DNA from: Pseudomonas capsici
Lineage (GTDB): Bacteria; Pseudomonadota; Gammaproteobacteria; Pseudomonadales; Pseudomonadaceae
Direction: 5' to 3'
Assembly: GCF_017165765.1 (NCBI RefSeq)
Contig: NZ_JAFGZD010000024.1
Location: 1 to 64,000 of the forward strand
Length of the DNA: 64,000 nt
Shown: one piece after another, positions 17,015 through 25,708 of the stretch
How positions within the stretch are numbered: position 1 is the stretch's first letter
How the letters are laid out: each line of letters begins with the position of its first letter
Notes under the pieces: generated by a model
Told to the model about the DNA's origin: nothing
The model's input: the letters and a program-made list of their open reading frames with translations, nothing else
Database searches by the model: none
Program-made: the position numbers and the translations under genes

Positions 17015-17938
17015 ATGAAAGCCCCTCGCGTGACCCTCGATCAATGGCGCACTTTGCAGGCCGTTGTCGATCACGGTGGTTTTGCCCAGGCCGCCGAGGC
17101 TCTGCACCGTTCCCAATCGTCGGTCAGCTATACCGTGGCGCGCATGCAGGATCAGCTGGGTGTGCCACTGCTGCGCATCGATGGGCGCAAGGCCGTGTTG
17201 ACCGAAGCCGGTGGCGTGCTGCTGCGCCGTTCGCGACAACTGGTCAAACAGGCCAGCCAACTGGAAGACCTGGCTCATCATATGGAGCAAGGCTGGGAGG
17301 CCGAGGTGCGTCTGGTAGTCGATGCGGCCTACCCCACGGCGCGACTGGTACGTGCCCTGAGCGCATTCATGCCGCAGAGTCGTGGCTGCCGCGTGCGTCT
17401 GCGTGAAGAAGTACTGTCCGGGGTCGAAGAAGTCCTGCTCGAAGGCACGGCCGATCTGGCTATCAGCGGCTTCAGCATTCCCGGTTACCTCGGCACCGAA
17501 ATGAGCACCGTGGAATTCACTGCCGTTGCCCACCCCGAACACCCCTTGCATCAGGTCAATCGCGAATTGACGTTCCAGGATCTGGAAAGCCAGTTGCAGG
17601 TAGTCATTCGCGACTCCGGTCGCCAGCAGCCTCGCGACATCGGCTGGCTCGGTGCCGAACAGCGCTGGACCGTCGGCAGCCTCGGCACGGCAACCACTTT
17701 TGTCAGCAGCGGCCTGGGGTTTGCCTGGCTGCCCAGGCACATGATCGAACGAGAGCTCAAGGAAGGCGTGCTCAAGGTCCTGCCACTGGACAAGGGGGGC
17801 AGCCGCAACCCGTCGTTCTATCTGTACTCCAGCAAAGACAAACCGCTGGGCCCGGCAACCCAGATACTGATCGACTTGATCAGCACCTTCGACACAGCTC
17901 CGCTGACAGCGGCATTCGCGGCGCCTCAACAAGTCTGA
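17015..17938 (+). CDS. LysR family transcriptional regulator
   Basis: 307 residues: N-terminal winged helix (LDQWRTLQAVVDHGGFAQAAEALHRSQSSVSYTVARMQDQLG) and a LysR substrate-binding domain (about residues 90-295). Divergent from the small secreted gene and azoR, and 15 bases before an alpha/beta hydrolase gene in the same direction, so it may control either side. Effector unknown. Confidence 0.93.
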   Translation: MKAPRVTLDQWRTLQAVVDHGGFAQAAEALHRSQSSVSYTVARMQDQLGVPLLRIDGRKAVLTEAGGVLLRRSRQLVKQASQLEDLAHHMEQGWEAEVRLVVDAAYPTARLVRALSAFMPQSRGCRVRLREEVLSGVEEVLLEGTADLAISGFSIPGYLGTEMSTVEFTAVAHPEHPLHQVNRELTFQDLESQLQVVIRDSGRQQPRDIGWLGAEQRWTVGSLGTATTFVSSGLGFAWLPRHMIERELKEGVLKVLPLDKGGSRNPSFYLYSSKDKPLGPATQILIDLISTFDTAPLTAAFAAPQQV

Positions 17939-17953
17939 CAGGGGAAGGACCCT

Positions 17954-18742
17954 ATGAACTTTTTCGAACACGACGGATGTTCGCTGCACTACGAGGAATA
18001 CGGCCAGGGCGAACCGGTCTTGCTGCTGCACGGCCTGGGTTCCAGTTGCCAGGACTGGGAATACCAGATCCCGGCGCTGGCCGAGCATTACCGGGTCATC
18101 GTCATGGATGCACGAGGCCATGGTCGCTCGGACAAACCCCGTGAGCGCTACAGCATCAAGGGCTTCAGCGCCGATGTCGAAGCCCTGATCGAGCATCTGC
18201 ACCTGGGGCCGGTGCATATCGTCGGCCTGTCCATGGGCGGGATGATCGGTTTTCAGATCGCGGTGGATCAGCCTGGCCTGCTCAAGAGCCTGTGCATCGT
18301 CAACAGTGCGCCGCAGGTCAAGGTCCGCAGCTTCAGCGACCTGAGGCAACTGATCAAGCGCTGGACGCTGGCGCGGGTGGTGAGCATGAACACCCTGGGA
18401 CACGCCCTGGGCAAGCTGCTGTTTCCCAGACCGGAACAGGCCGAACTGCGCCAGAAGATGGCCGAGCGCTGGAGCCGGAATGACAAGCGCGCCTACCTGG
18501 CCAGTTTCGATGCGATTGTCGGCTGGGGCGTGGAGAAAAAACTGTCACGGATCACCTGCCCGACGCTGATTATCAGCGCCGACCGCGACTACACGCCGGT
18601 GGCCCTCAAGGAAGCCTACGTCAGAGAGTTGCCCAACGCCCGGCTGGTGGTCATCGAAAACTCCCGCCATGCCACGCCGCTGGACCAGCCCGAGCAATTC
18701 AATCGCACCGTTCTGGAATTCATCGCGTCAACCAAGGTCTGA
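17954..18742 (+). CDS. Alpha/beta hydrolase
   Basis: 262 residues with the full fold: HGLGSSCQDW oxyanion region, GLSMGGM nucleophile elbow (Ser about 94), acid in SADRDYTP and His in NSRHATPLD. Closest in feel to enol-lactone hydrolases such as PcaD, but no catechol genes are nearby, so the substrate is open. GGGGAAGG lies eight bases before the ATG, and it follows the LysR gene by 15 bases, suggesting one transcript. Confidence 0.85.
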   Translation: MNFFEHDGCSLHYEEYGQGEPVLLLHGLGSSCQDWEYQIPALAEHYRVIVMDARGHGRSDKPRERYSIKGFSADVEALIEHLHLGPVHIVGLSMGGMIGFQIAVDQPGLLKSLCIVNSAPQVKVRSFSDLRQLIKRWTLARVVSMNTLGHALGKLLFPRPEQAELRQKMAERWSRNDKRAYLASFDAIVGWGVEKKLSRITCPTLIISADRDYTPVALKEAYVRELPNARLVVIENSRHATPLDQPEQFNRTVLEFIASTKV

Positions 18743-18772
18743 AAACCGCATGCGCTTCACATGCGGGGTTTC
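18741..18772 (+). terminator. Terminator after the hydrolase
   Basis: GAAAACCGCATG (18741-18752) and CATGCGGGGTTTC (18760-18772) form a stem, with the end of the right arm rich in T. It overlaps the stop codon of the hydrolase and ends the LysR-hydrolase unit. Confidence 0.7.
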
Positions 18773-18859
18773 AGGCTTCGATCACGCTGGGCAAAAAAAG
18801 CCAAACGTGGTTACCTTGCCAGCCACAGTCGACATCATCACTGAAGGATTCTCTGCCCC

Positions 18860-19429
18860 ATGCTGAAAAAAATCGCCCTCGCCGCCTGCTCCGTGTTGTT
18901 CGCAGCCAACCTGATGGCGGCCCAGCCTCCAGCCAAGGCCACTCATGTGGTGCTCGACACCAGCTTCGGCCAGATTGAACTTGAACTGGCCGACGAAAAA
19001 GCGCCGATCAGCACCCAGAACTTCCTGGGCTATGTCGACAGCGGTTTCTACAACAACACCATTTTCCATCGCGTGATCCCGGGCTTCATGGTTCAGGGCG
19101 GTGGCTTCACCCAGTATCTGGTGCAGAAGAACACCAAGGACCCGATCAAGAACGAAGCGCAGAACGGTCTGCACAACGTGCGCGGCACCATCGCCATGGC
19201 CCGCACTTCGAGCGTGAACTCGGCAACCAGCCAGTTCTTCATCAACACCAATGACAACGCCATGCTCGACAACGGCGTGCGTGACTACGGTTACGCGGTG
19301 TTCGGCAAAGTGGTCAAGGGCATGGACGTGGTGGATCAGATCGTCAACGCCCAGACCAGCAACCAGAAAGGCATGCAGAACGTGCCTGTCGACCCGATCC
19401 TGATCAAGTCGGCCAAGCGCGTCGAGTAA
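18860..19429 (+). CDS. ppiA: Periplasmic peptidyl-prolyl isomerase A
   Basis: 189-residue cyclophilin with a signal peptide ending LMAAQ. The fold motifs FHRVIPGFMVQGG, GTIAMARTS and SATSQFFINTNDN contain the catalytic Arg and the peptide-binding residues of cyclophilin A. It accelerates prolyl isomerisation of periplasmic proteins. Monocistronic, ended by a hairpin at 19444. Confidence 0.95.
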   Translation: MLKKIALAACSVLFAANLMAAQPPAKATHVVLDTSFGQIELELADEKAPISTQNFLGYVDSGFYNNTIFHRVIPGFMVQGGGFTQYLVQKNTKDPIKNEAQNGLHNVRGTIAMARTSSVNSATSQFFINTNDNAMLDNGVRDYGYAVFGKVVKGMDVVDQIVNAQTSNQKGMQNVPVDPILIKSAKRVE

Positions 19430-19443
19430 AGGAAATTCGGACG

Positions 19444-19473
19444 CATGCAGCCGGGCTCGAGGCCGGCTGCATG
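19444..19473 (+). terminator. Hairpin terminator of ppiA
   Basis: Exact 11-bp arms CATGCAGCCGG (19444-19454) and CCGGCTGCATG (19463-19473) with an 8-base loop, 15 bases after the ppiA stop. T-run is poor. Confidence 0.65.
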
Positions 19474-19536
19474 TGCTCTGTCAGGGAGAGCCTCCAATCA
19501 TCGAGGAGAACCCACATCGCGTGGGGATCATAGCCA

Positions 19537-21369
19537 ATGCTTTATCGTCGTTTTGAAAAACTGATCGATACCTTCCGAGACGCACCTACCGCCTCCCCGC
19601 CCAATACAGTCCTAGCGTTCTACGTCTATTACCTGCGTCAGGTATGGCCGGTTTTCACCGCGCTGCTGGTGGTCGGGCTGATCGGCGCGCTGATCGAGGT
19701 CGCGCTGTTCAGTTACCTGAGCCGCATCATCGACCTGGCCCAGACCACGCCCGCCAAGGATTTCTTCACGGTCCATGGCAGCGAACTGATCTGGATGGTG
19801 ATCGTGACCCTGCTGCTGCGCCCGGTCTTCGTCGGCCTGCATGACCTGCTGGTGCATCAGACCATCAGCCCTGGCATGACCAACATGATTCGCTGGCAGA
19901 ATCACAGCTATGTGCTCAGGCAGAGCATCAACTTCTTCCAGAACGACTTCGCCGGGCGCATCGCCCAGCGCATCATGCAGACCGGCAACTCGCTGCGCGA
20001 CTCGGCCGTACAGGCCGTGGATGCCCTCTGGCATGTGCTGATCTATGCCATCAGCTCACTGGTGCTGTTCGCTGAAGCCGACTGGCGCCTGATGATTCCG
20101 CTGATGCTCTGGATCGCGGCCTACATCCTGTCGCTCGCCTACTTCGTGCCAAGGGTCAAGGAACGCTCGGTGGTGTCCTCCGATGCGCGCTCGAAACTCA
20201 TGGGGCGGATCGTCGATGGCTATACCAACATCACCACGCTCAAGCTGTTCGCTCATACCAATTTCGAGCAAAGCTATGCTCGCGAAGCCATCAGCGAACA
20301 TACCCACAAGACCCAGATGGCTGCCCGGGTCGTCACCGCCATGGATACGGTCATCACCACCATGAACGGTCTGCTGATCGTCTCGACCACCGGCCTGGCC
20401 CTGTGGCTCTGGACCCAGTCGCTGATCTCCATGGGCGCCATCGCTCTGGCGACGGGGCTGGTGATCAGGATCGTCAACATGTCCGGCTGGATCATGTGGG
20501 TGGTCAACGGCATCTTCGAGAACATCGGCACCGTGCAGGACGGGCTGGAAAGCATCTCGCAACCGGTCACGGTCACCGACAAGCCTGACGCGCCGCAGTT
20601 GAAGATCGACAAGGGCGGCGTGAAGTTCGAGGGCGTGGATTTTCACTACGGGAATGGCAACGGCATCATTCACAATCTCAACCTGGAGATTCGTCCCGGA
20701 GAGAAGATCGGCCTGATCGGCCCTTCAGGTGCCGGCAAATCGACGCTGGTCAACCTGCTGCTGCGCATGTACGACGTACAGGCGGGCCGGATTCTGATTG
20801 ATGGCCAGGATATTTCCGAGGTCACGCAGGAAAGCCTGCGGGCACAGATCGGCATGATCACTCAGGATACGTCGCTGCTGCACCGTTCGATCCGCGACAA
20901 CCTGTTGTATGGCAACCCAGGTGCGACCGACGAACAGCTGTGGGAGGCCGTACACAAGGCCAGCGCCGAAGAGTTCATCCCGCTGCTGTCCGACTCCGAA
21001 GGCCGCACCGGTTTCGATGCCCATGTGGGGGAGCGTGGGGTGAAGCTGTCCGGTGGTCAGCGCCAACGTATCGCGATTACCCGTGTACTGCTCAAGGACG
21101 CGCCGATCCTGATCATGGACGAAGCCACTTCAGCGCTGGACTCGGAGGTCGAAGCCGCGATTCAGGAAAGCCTGGAAACCCTGATGCAAGGCAAGACCGT
21201 CATCGCCATCGCACACCGCCTGTCCACCATTGCCCGTATGGACCGTCTGGTGGTGCTGGAAAAAGGCCAGATAGCCGAAACCGGCACCCATGCCGAGCTG
21301 CTGGCCCATGGCGGGTTGTATGCACGGCTGTGGCAGCATCAGACCGGCGGGTTTGTCGGAGTGGATTGA
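19537..21369 (+). CDS. ABC exporter, fused permease and ATPase
   Basis: 610-residue half-transporter: six membrane segments (about residues 40-330) and an ATPase domain with Walker A GPSGAGKST, signature LSGGQRQR, Walker B ILIMDEAT and H-loop AHRLST. The type IV exporter architecture is that of MsbA and multidrug exporters; it would act as a homodimer in the inner membrane. Substrate unknown; no adaptor or outer-membrane gene is beside it. Followed directly by a family A repeat. Confidence 0.92.
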   Translation: MLYRRFEKLIDTFRDAPTASPPNTVLAFYVYYLRQVWPVFTALLVVGLIGALIEVALFSYLSRIIDLAQTTPAKDFFTVHGSELIWMVIVTLLLRPVFVGLHDLLVHQTISPGMTNMIRWQNHSYVLRQSINFFQNDFAGRIAQRIMQTGNSLRDSAVQAVDALWHVLIYAISSLVLFAEADWRLMIPLMLWIAAYILSLAYFVPRVKERSVVSSDARSKLMGRIVDGYTNITTLKLFAHTNFEQSYAREAISEHTHKTQMAARVVTAMDTVITTMNGLLIVSTTGLALWLWTQSLISMGAIALATGLVIRIVNMSGWIMWVVNGIFENIGTVQDGLESISQPVTVTDKPDAPQLKIDKGGVKFEGVDFHYGNGNGIIHNLNLEIRPGEKIGLIGPSGAGKSTLVNLLLRMYDVQAGRILIDGQDISEVTQESLRAQIGMITQDTSLLHRSIRDNLLYGNPGATDEQLWEAVHKASAEEFIPLLSDSEGRTGFDAHVGERGVKLSGGQRQRIAITRVLLKDAPILIMDEATSALDSEVEAAIQESLETLMQGKTVIAIAHRLSTIARMDRLVVLEKGQIAETGTHAELLAHGGLYARLWQHQTGGFVGVD

Positions 21370-21379
21370 TACGACCTGT

Positions 21380-21464
21380 TGGAGGGCCTTGGCCGCGACA
21401 GCCAGTTCAGGCGCTGAAAATGTGTTGCCTGTCAGCTGGTCGTCGCGGCCAAGGCCCCTCCCAC
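21380..21464. repeat. Palindromic repeat family A, copy 2
   Basis: GGAGGGCCTTGGCCGCGAC and CGTCGCGGCCAAGGCCCCTCC arms enclose TGTGTTGCCTGTCAGCTGG. Interior is in the opposite orientation to copies at 15805 and 37847. Located between the stops of two convergent genes, so it may also end both transcripts. Confidence 0.82.
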
Positions 21465-21491
21465 AAGTGACAGGTATGTCTTGACTGATTC

Positions 21492-22619
21492 CTACACGCC
21501 TGACTGCCGATACGGCAAAGCCCCCCGCGCATCTTCGGCGTAAGCCAGAATGCCGACTCTTTCCTGCTCCAGAAAATCACTTACGGCGTCCTTCAATCCG
21601 GGGTGCAGCAGGTAATGCCAGGAATGAGTGATCTGCGGCTCGAACCCCCGAATCAGTTTGTGCTCGCCCTGGGCACCGGCATCGAAACGCTGTAATCCCT
21701 TTTCGATAGCGTAATCCATGCCCTGATAGAAACAGGTCTCGAAATGCAGCCGGTCGAATTCGGCCAGGCATCCCCAATAGCGGCCATAGAAACTGTCGCC
21801 CCCTGTCAGGCTGAATGCCATGGCCACTGGCCGATGCCCCTGACGCGCCAGCACCACGCGAATCGCTTCGGGCATGCGCTCGGCCAGCAGGCTGAAGAAT
21901 GCTCGCGTCAGGTACGGTGCCTGCCCACGGATTTCATAGGTATTGGAATAGCAGGCATACACGAAGTCCCACAGCACTTCGCTCATCTGCGCGCCTTCCA
22001 GCCACTCGAACTCGATCCCCTGCCCCGCGACCTGTTCGCGTTCCTTGCGCATCTGTTTGCGTTTGCGCGAACTCAAGGCGTCGAGGAAATCCTGAAAGTC
22101 CCGATAACCGCGGTTATGCCAGTGGAACTGACAACCATAGCGCTGCAACCAGCCAGGCTGAGCGACCAGCAAGGCATCGGCGGCAGGATCGGTGAAATTC
22201 ACATGGGCGCTCGACAGGCCTTCGCCCTGCAGATAATCCGGCAGCCCCGCGAGCAATTGCAGTCCGGCTTGCGGCGTTTGCGCCAGAACACGCGAACCGC
22301 TCACCGGACTGAACGGTACAGCCGCAAGCAGTTTGGGGTAGTAGGCGATGCCCGCACGGCGACAGGCATCGGCCCAGCCGTGATCGAACACGTACTCACC
22401 GTAGGAATGCCATTTGCGATAAGCGGGCAAGGCTGCGATCAGTTCGCCTTTCTCGTAATGCACCAAATGCTCGGCCTTCCAGCCCGAACGGGGACCGAGG
22501 CTGCCGCTGTCTTCCAGAGCACTGAGAAAGGCGTGTCGCAGAAAGGGCTGACCCTCGGGAACCAGCGCATCCCACTGGGCAGGCACGACATCACTGAGGC
22601 TGGCGGTCGGGACGAACAT
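21492..22619 (-). CDS. DUF482 / peptidogalycan-type acyltransferase
   Basis: 375-residue cytoplasmic protein of the DUF482 (COG3146) family, which has the GNAT/FemAB-like double fold. Motifs include HNRGYRDFQDFLDALSSRKRK and GRYWGC...HFETCFYQGMDYAIEKGL. Likely transfers an acyl or aminoacyl group; substrate unknown. The ATG at 22619 is preferred to the frame beginning at 22673, which has no ribosome site. Confidence 0.85.
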   Translation of the reverse strand: MFVPTASLSDVVPAQWDALVPEGQPFLRHAFLSALEDSGSLGPRSGWKAEHLVHYEKGELIAALPAYRKWHSYGEYVFDHGWADACRRAGIAYYPKLLAAVPFSPVSGSRVLAQTPQAGLQLLAGLPDYLQGEGLSSAHVNFTDPAADALLVAQPGWLQRYGCQFHWHNRGYRDFQDFLDALSSRKRKQMRKEREQVAGQGIEFEWLEGAQMSEVLWDFVYACYSNTYEIRGQAPYLTRAFFSLLAERMPEAIRVVLARQGHRPVAMAFSLTGGDSFYGRYWGCLAEFDRLHFETCFYQGMDYAIEKGLQRFDAGAQGEHKLIRGFEPQITHSWHYLLHPGLKDAVSDFLEQERVGILAYAEDARGALPYRQSGV

Positions 22620-22890
22620 GGGGACGTTCCAGGCAGATCGAAGGACGCAGCAGTATCCCTCATCGAAACGCAATGTTCACGATTTGTTGATCGGAAGGCT
22701 CTAGCTCGCATGTTTCAGACATTCAATCGTCACCAACATGCCATCGTATTGCCACCCTTCTGAAATAACCAGCCGCAATACTGGCGCCTGTTTTTAGAAC
22801 AGAGGGTGCTAACCCTCTCCGCGCCCTGCCTGTTGGGTGGTTTTTACAAGGATGGCTTCCCCCATCCGCTATTCAGTTATGGAGATTGAC

Positions 22891-24156
22891 ATGCGTCTTG
22901 TTTCTAAACGTACTGCAGCCGCCCTTTCCGGCAGCCTGGCACTGGCCATGAGTGTTGGGGCCAATGCCGCAGTCGACGCCAAGCTGTTGGACATGCTCAG
23001 GGCCAACGGCTCGATCAACGAGGCTCAGTACGCTGAGCTGCAGACCGAACTGGCAAAAGACCAGCAAGCTCAGAAACAGGCTCTGGCCGATATCCAGCAG
23101 AGCAAATCCGCCTCTCAGGCAGAATTCGAGAAAAAGATCGCCTGGGCCACCAAGACCCAGTTCAAGGGCGATGTGCGGGTACGTCAGGAAACCGTCAAAA
23201 TCGACGGCCAGACCAACGCTCAGGATAAAGACCGCCAGCGTATCCGCGCCCGTCTGGGTGCCTACACCGAAATCAACCCGCAGGTGAGCACCGGCATCCG
23301 TATCGCCACGGGCGGCAGCAACGATGCACGCTCCACCAACCAGGATCTGGACGGCTACTTCGTCAAGAAAGACCTGTGGCTGGACCTGGGCTACATCGAC
23401 TACGCTCCGACCGCAGTCAAGAACCTGCATGTGATCGGCGGCAAGATGAACCAGCCGTGGGTCAGCATGGGCGACGTCATCTGGGATAGCGACATCAACC
23501 CGGAAGGTCTGGCCACCACCTACAAACTCCCGCTGGGCGGCAACACCGAGCTGTTCGGCAGCGCCGGTTACTACACCCTCAAGGACAACATCGACGGCGA
23601 AGGCACCCAGTTCCGTCATGACCTGAGCATGTACGCAGGCCAGATAGGTGCACGCTTCGCACCGACCGACGACCTGAAAGTCACCCTCGGCGGCAGCCTC
23701 TACGGTTTCAGCAACGACAAGGACAGTGCTGCCCTGCGCGTCAACGGCAACACTACCGATCAGTTCCGTCTGTATGAAGGTTTCGGCCAGATCGACATCA
23801 ACGGCCTGGGCTTGCCGCTGTCCCTTTATGGCCAGTACATCGTCAACAACGACAGCACTGACGATCAGGACACTGCCTGGCTGACCGGCGTGAAAACCAA
23901 GGTGTTCGGCTTCAACCTCGACTACAACTACCGCGACACTCAGCGTAACGCCGTGGTCGGTGCCTTTACCGATTCGGATTTCGCCAACGGCACCACAGGT
24001 TCACGCGGCCACAAGCTAAAAGTTGGTTACGAAATCGACAAGAATTTCGCTGTCGGCGCGACCTACTTCCTGACCAAAGCCGACTACGCTACTTCAGCAA
24101 GCCCGCGTGATTCGGATGTGAAGACGCTGCAACTGGATGTAGAAGCCAAGTTCTAA
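22891..24156 (+). CDS. Putative outer-membrane porin
   Basis: 421 residues: signal peptide (cleavage after GANA), an N-terminal coiled coil (about residues 30-75, Gln/Lys/Ala-rich, ELQTELAKDQQAQKQALADI), then a beta barrel of about 340 residues with TDDLKVTLGGSLYGF-type strands and a terminal Phe. The coiled coil resembles the trimerising or peptidoglycan-facing helix of other Pseudomonas porins. GGAG lies six bases before ATG 22891. Monocistronic with a strong terminator, as expected for an abundant protein. Substrate unknown. Confidence 0.85.
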   Translation: MRLVSKRTAAALSGSLALAMSVGANAAVDAKLLDMLRANGSINEAQYAELQTELAKDQQAQKQALADIQQSKSASQAEFEKKIAWATKTQFKGDVRVRQETVKIDGQTNAQDKDRQRIRARLGAYTEINPQVSTGIRIATGGSNDARSTNQDLDGYFVKKDLWLDLGYIDYAPTAVKNLHVIGGKMNQPWVSMGDVIWDSDINPEGLATTYKLPLGGNTELFGSAGYYTLKDNIDGEGTQFRHDLSMYAGQIGARFAPTDDLKVTLGGSLYGFSNDKDSAALRVNGNTTDQFRLYEGFGQIDINGLGLPLSLYGQYIVNNDSTDDQDTAWLTGVKTKVFGFNLDYNYRDTQRNAVVGAFTDSDFANGTTGSRGHKLKVGYEIDKNFAVGATYFLTKADYATSASPRDSDVKTLQLDVEAKF

Positions 24157-24208
24157 GCAAGACTGGCTGCGCGTCGAGTTTTCATTAACGCTGCACGCTC
24201 TCGTTTTT

Positions 24209-24267
24209 ACAGGCTGGCCTTGGCAGATCGCTCCCCATCATCCGTCGATCTGCCAATGCCGGCCTGT
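24209..24267 (+). terminator. Strong rho-independent terminator of porin gene
   Basis: 22-bp arms (24209-24230 and 24246-24267) pair with two mismatches around a 15-base loop, followed by CTTTCTTTT. One of the clearest terminators in the window. Confidence 0.88.
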
Positions 24268-24288
24268 CTTTCTTTTCAGGCAGTGTGA

Positions 24289-25410
24289 TCAACGCTTGCG
24301 CAGGATCACACTGCCAATCGAATACCCCGCCCCGAAAGAACTGAGCACACCCAGCGCGCCCTTGGGCAAGTCATCCTGGTAGGAGTGAAAGGCAATCACC
24401 GAGCCTGCCGAACTGGTGTTGGCGTAGGTGTCGAGAATCACCGGTGCCTCTTCGACGCTGGCATCGCGCCCCAACAGCTTCTTGACGATCAACTGATTCA
24501 TGCTCAGGTTGGCCTGATGCAGCCAGAAACGCTGCACATCGCTGGCATTCAACCCGTTCTCGCTCAGATGAGTCCCCACCAGCTCCGCCACCATCGGACA
24601 GACATCGCGGAATACCTTGCGGCCTTCCTGGACGAACAGTTTGTCCGGCGCGCCTTCGCCTTCATCCGAGGTGCGATTGAGAAAGCCGAAGTTGTTGCGG
24701 ATGTTATTGGAGAACGTGGTCAACAATTTGGTGCTGACGATATCGAACTGGTACGGGGAAGTGGCCAGATCGGCGCGCTCCACCACCACCGCCGTGGCAC
24801 CGTCGCCAAAGATGAAATGGCTGTCGCGGTCGCGGAAATTCAGATGCGCGGTACAGATTTCCGGGCTGATGACCAACAAGGCACGGGCCTGACCCAATTG
24901 CACGCTGTTGCAGGCGGCCTGAATGCCAAAGGTGGCCGAGGAACAGGCGACGTTCATATCGAAGCCATAACCCTGAATGCCGAGAGCCGACTGGATTTCG
25001 ATGGAGATGGCCGGGTAAGCGCGTTGCAGATTGGAGCAGGCAACGATCACCCCATCGATATCGGCAGCCGTCTTGCCTGCACGCTGCAAGGCCTGTTCGG
25101 CCGCCGCCACGCCCATCTGGCAGAGAATCGACCATTCGTCATTGGAGCGCTCCGGCAGGTTCGGCTTCATGCGCTGCGGATCGAGGATGCCTTGCTTGTC
25201 CATCACAAAGCGACTTTTGATACCCGAGGCCTTTTCGATGAACGCAACGCTGGACTCGCTCAGCGCCTCGACTTCGCCGCGCTCGATGGCGGCGGCGTTA
25301 TCGCTGTTGAACTGGGCCACATAGGTATTGAAAGACTGCACCAGCTCTTCGTTCGAGATGCTGTTGGCCGGGGTGTACAGGCCTGTGCCGCTGATGACGA
25401 CGTTGTGCAC
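24289..25410 (-). CDS. FabH-like beta-ketoacyl-ACP synthase III
   Basis: 373-residue KAS III with the Cys-His-Asn triad: Cys156 in NVACSSATFG, His298 in LHQANLSMNQ and Asn331 in YANTSSAGS. The GTG start at 25410 is selected by GAGG seven bases upstream and fits the usual N-terminus (HNVVISGTGLYTP). From memory the P. aeruginosa counterpart condenses octanoyl-CoA with malonyl-ACP, diverting beta-oxidation intermediates into fatty acid synthesis. The insert NRTSDEGEGAPDKLFV is longer than in housekeeping FabH. Specificity is inferred. Confidence 0.88.
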   Translation of the reverse strand: MHNVVISGTGLYTPANSISNEELVQSFNTYVAQFNSDNAAAIERGEVEALSESSVAFIEKASGIKSRFVMDKQGILDPQRMKPNLPERSNDEWSILCQMGVAAAEQALQRAGKTAADIDGVIVACSNLQRAYPAISIEIQSALGIQGYGFDMNVACSSATFGIQAACNSVQLGQARALLVISPEICTAHLNFRDRDSHFIFGDGATAVVVERADLATSPYQFDIVSTKLLTTFSNNIRNNFGFLNRTSDEGEGAPDKLFVQEGRKVFRDVCPMVAELVGTHLSENGLNASDVQRFWLHQANLSMNQLIVKKLLGRDASVEEAPVILDTYANTSSAGSVIAFHSYQDDLPKGALGVLSSFGAGYSIGSVILRKR

Positions 25411-25708
25411 GGTCGTTCCTCTCTTATGAGTGTTGCAGGTAGTAGTACGGTAAGTGGCGACCAACAACTTATTGGAACCAGCGTACCAATACGCATGTAA
25501 ATACTGGCTGTCGGGGCAAGGCAACACCCCGCAGCATACTTAAAGGCAAGGCGCGAAGTGTGCCATAACGGCGGGGGTTTGGCGCTAGTCAGGCGACCGG
25601 GAACTCATGTACGGAACCTGTAGGACCGGATTTATCCGGGAAGGCATCCTCTGCCTCCCACACGTGATTGATTGGCCTTGACTGACAGGCATTGGACCCA
25701 GACGGTTC
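25411..25708. other. Intergenic region with possible REP trace
   Basis: About 300 bases between the KAS III start and the hrpA stop, both minus strand. It has GTAGGACCGGATTTATCCGG, a 16-18 base REP-like inverted segment. It should hold the KAS III promoter. No gene seen. Confidence 0.45.

Noticed and set aside
16976..18403. 475-codon frame antisense to the LysR and hydrolase genes
   Set aside because: Covers two genes with clear motifs on the plus strand and has no recognisable domain.
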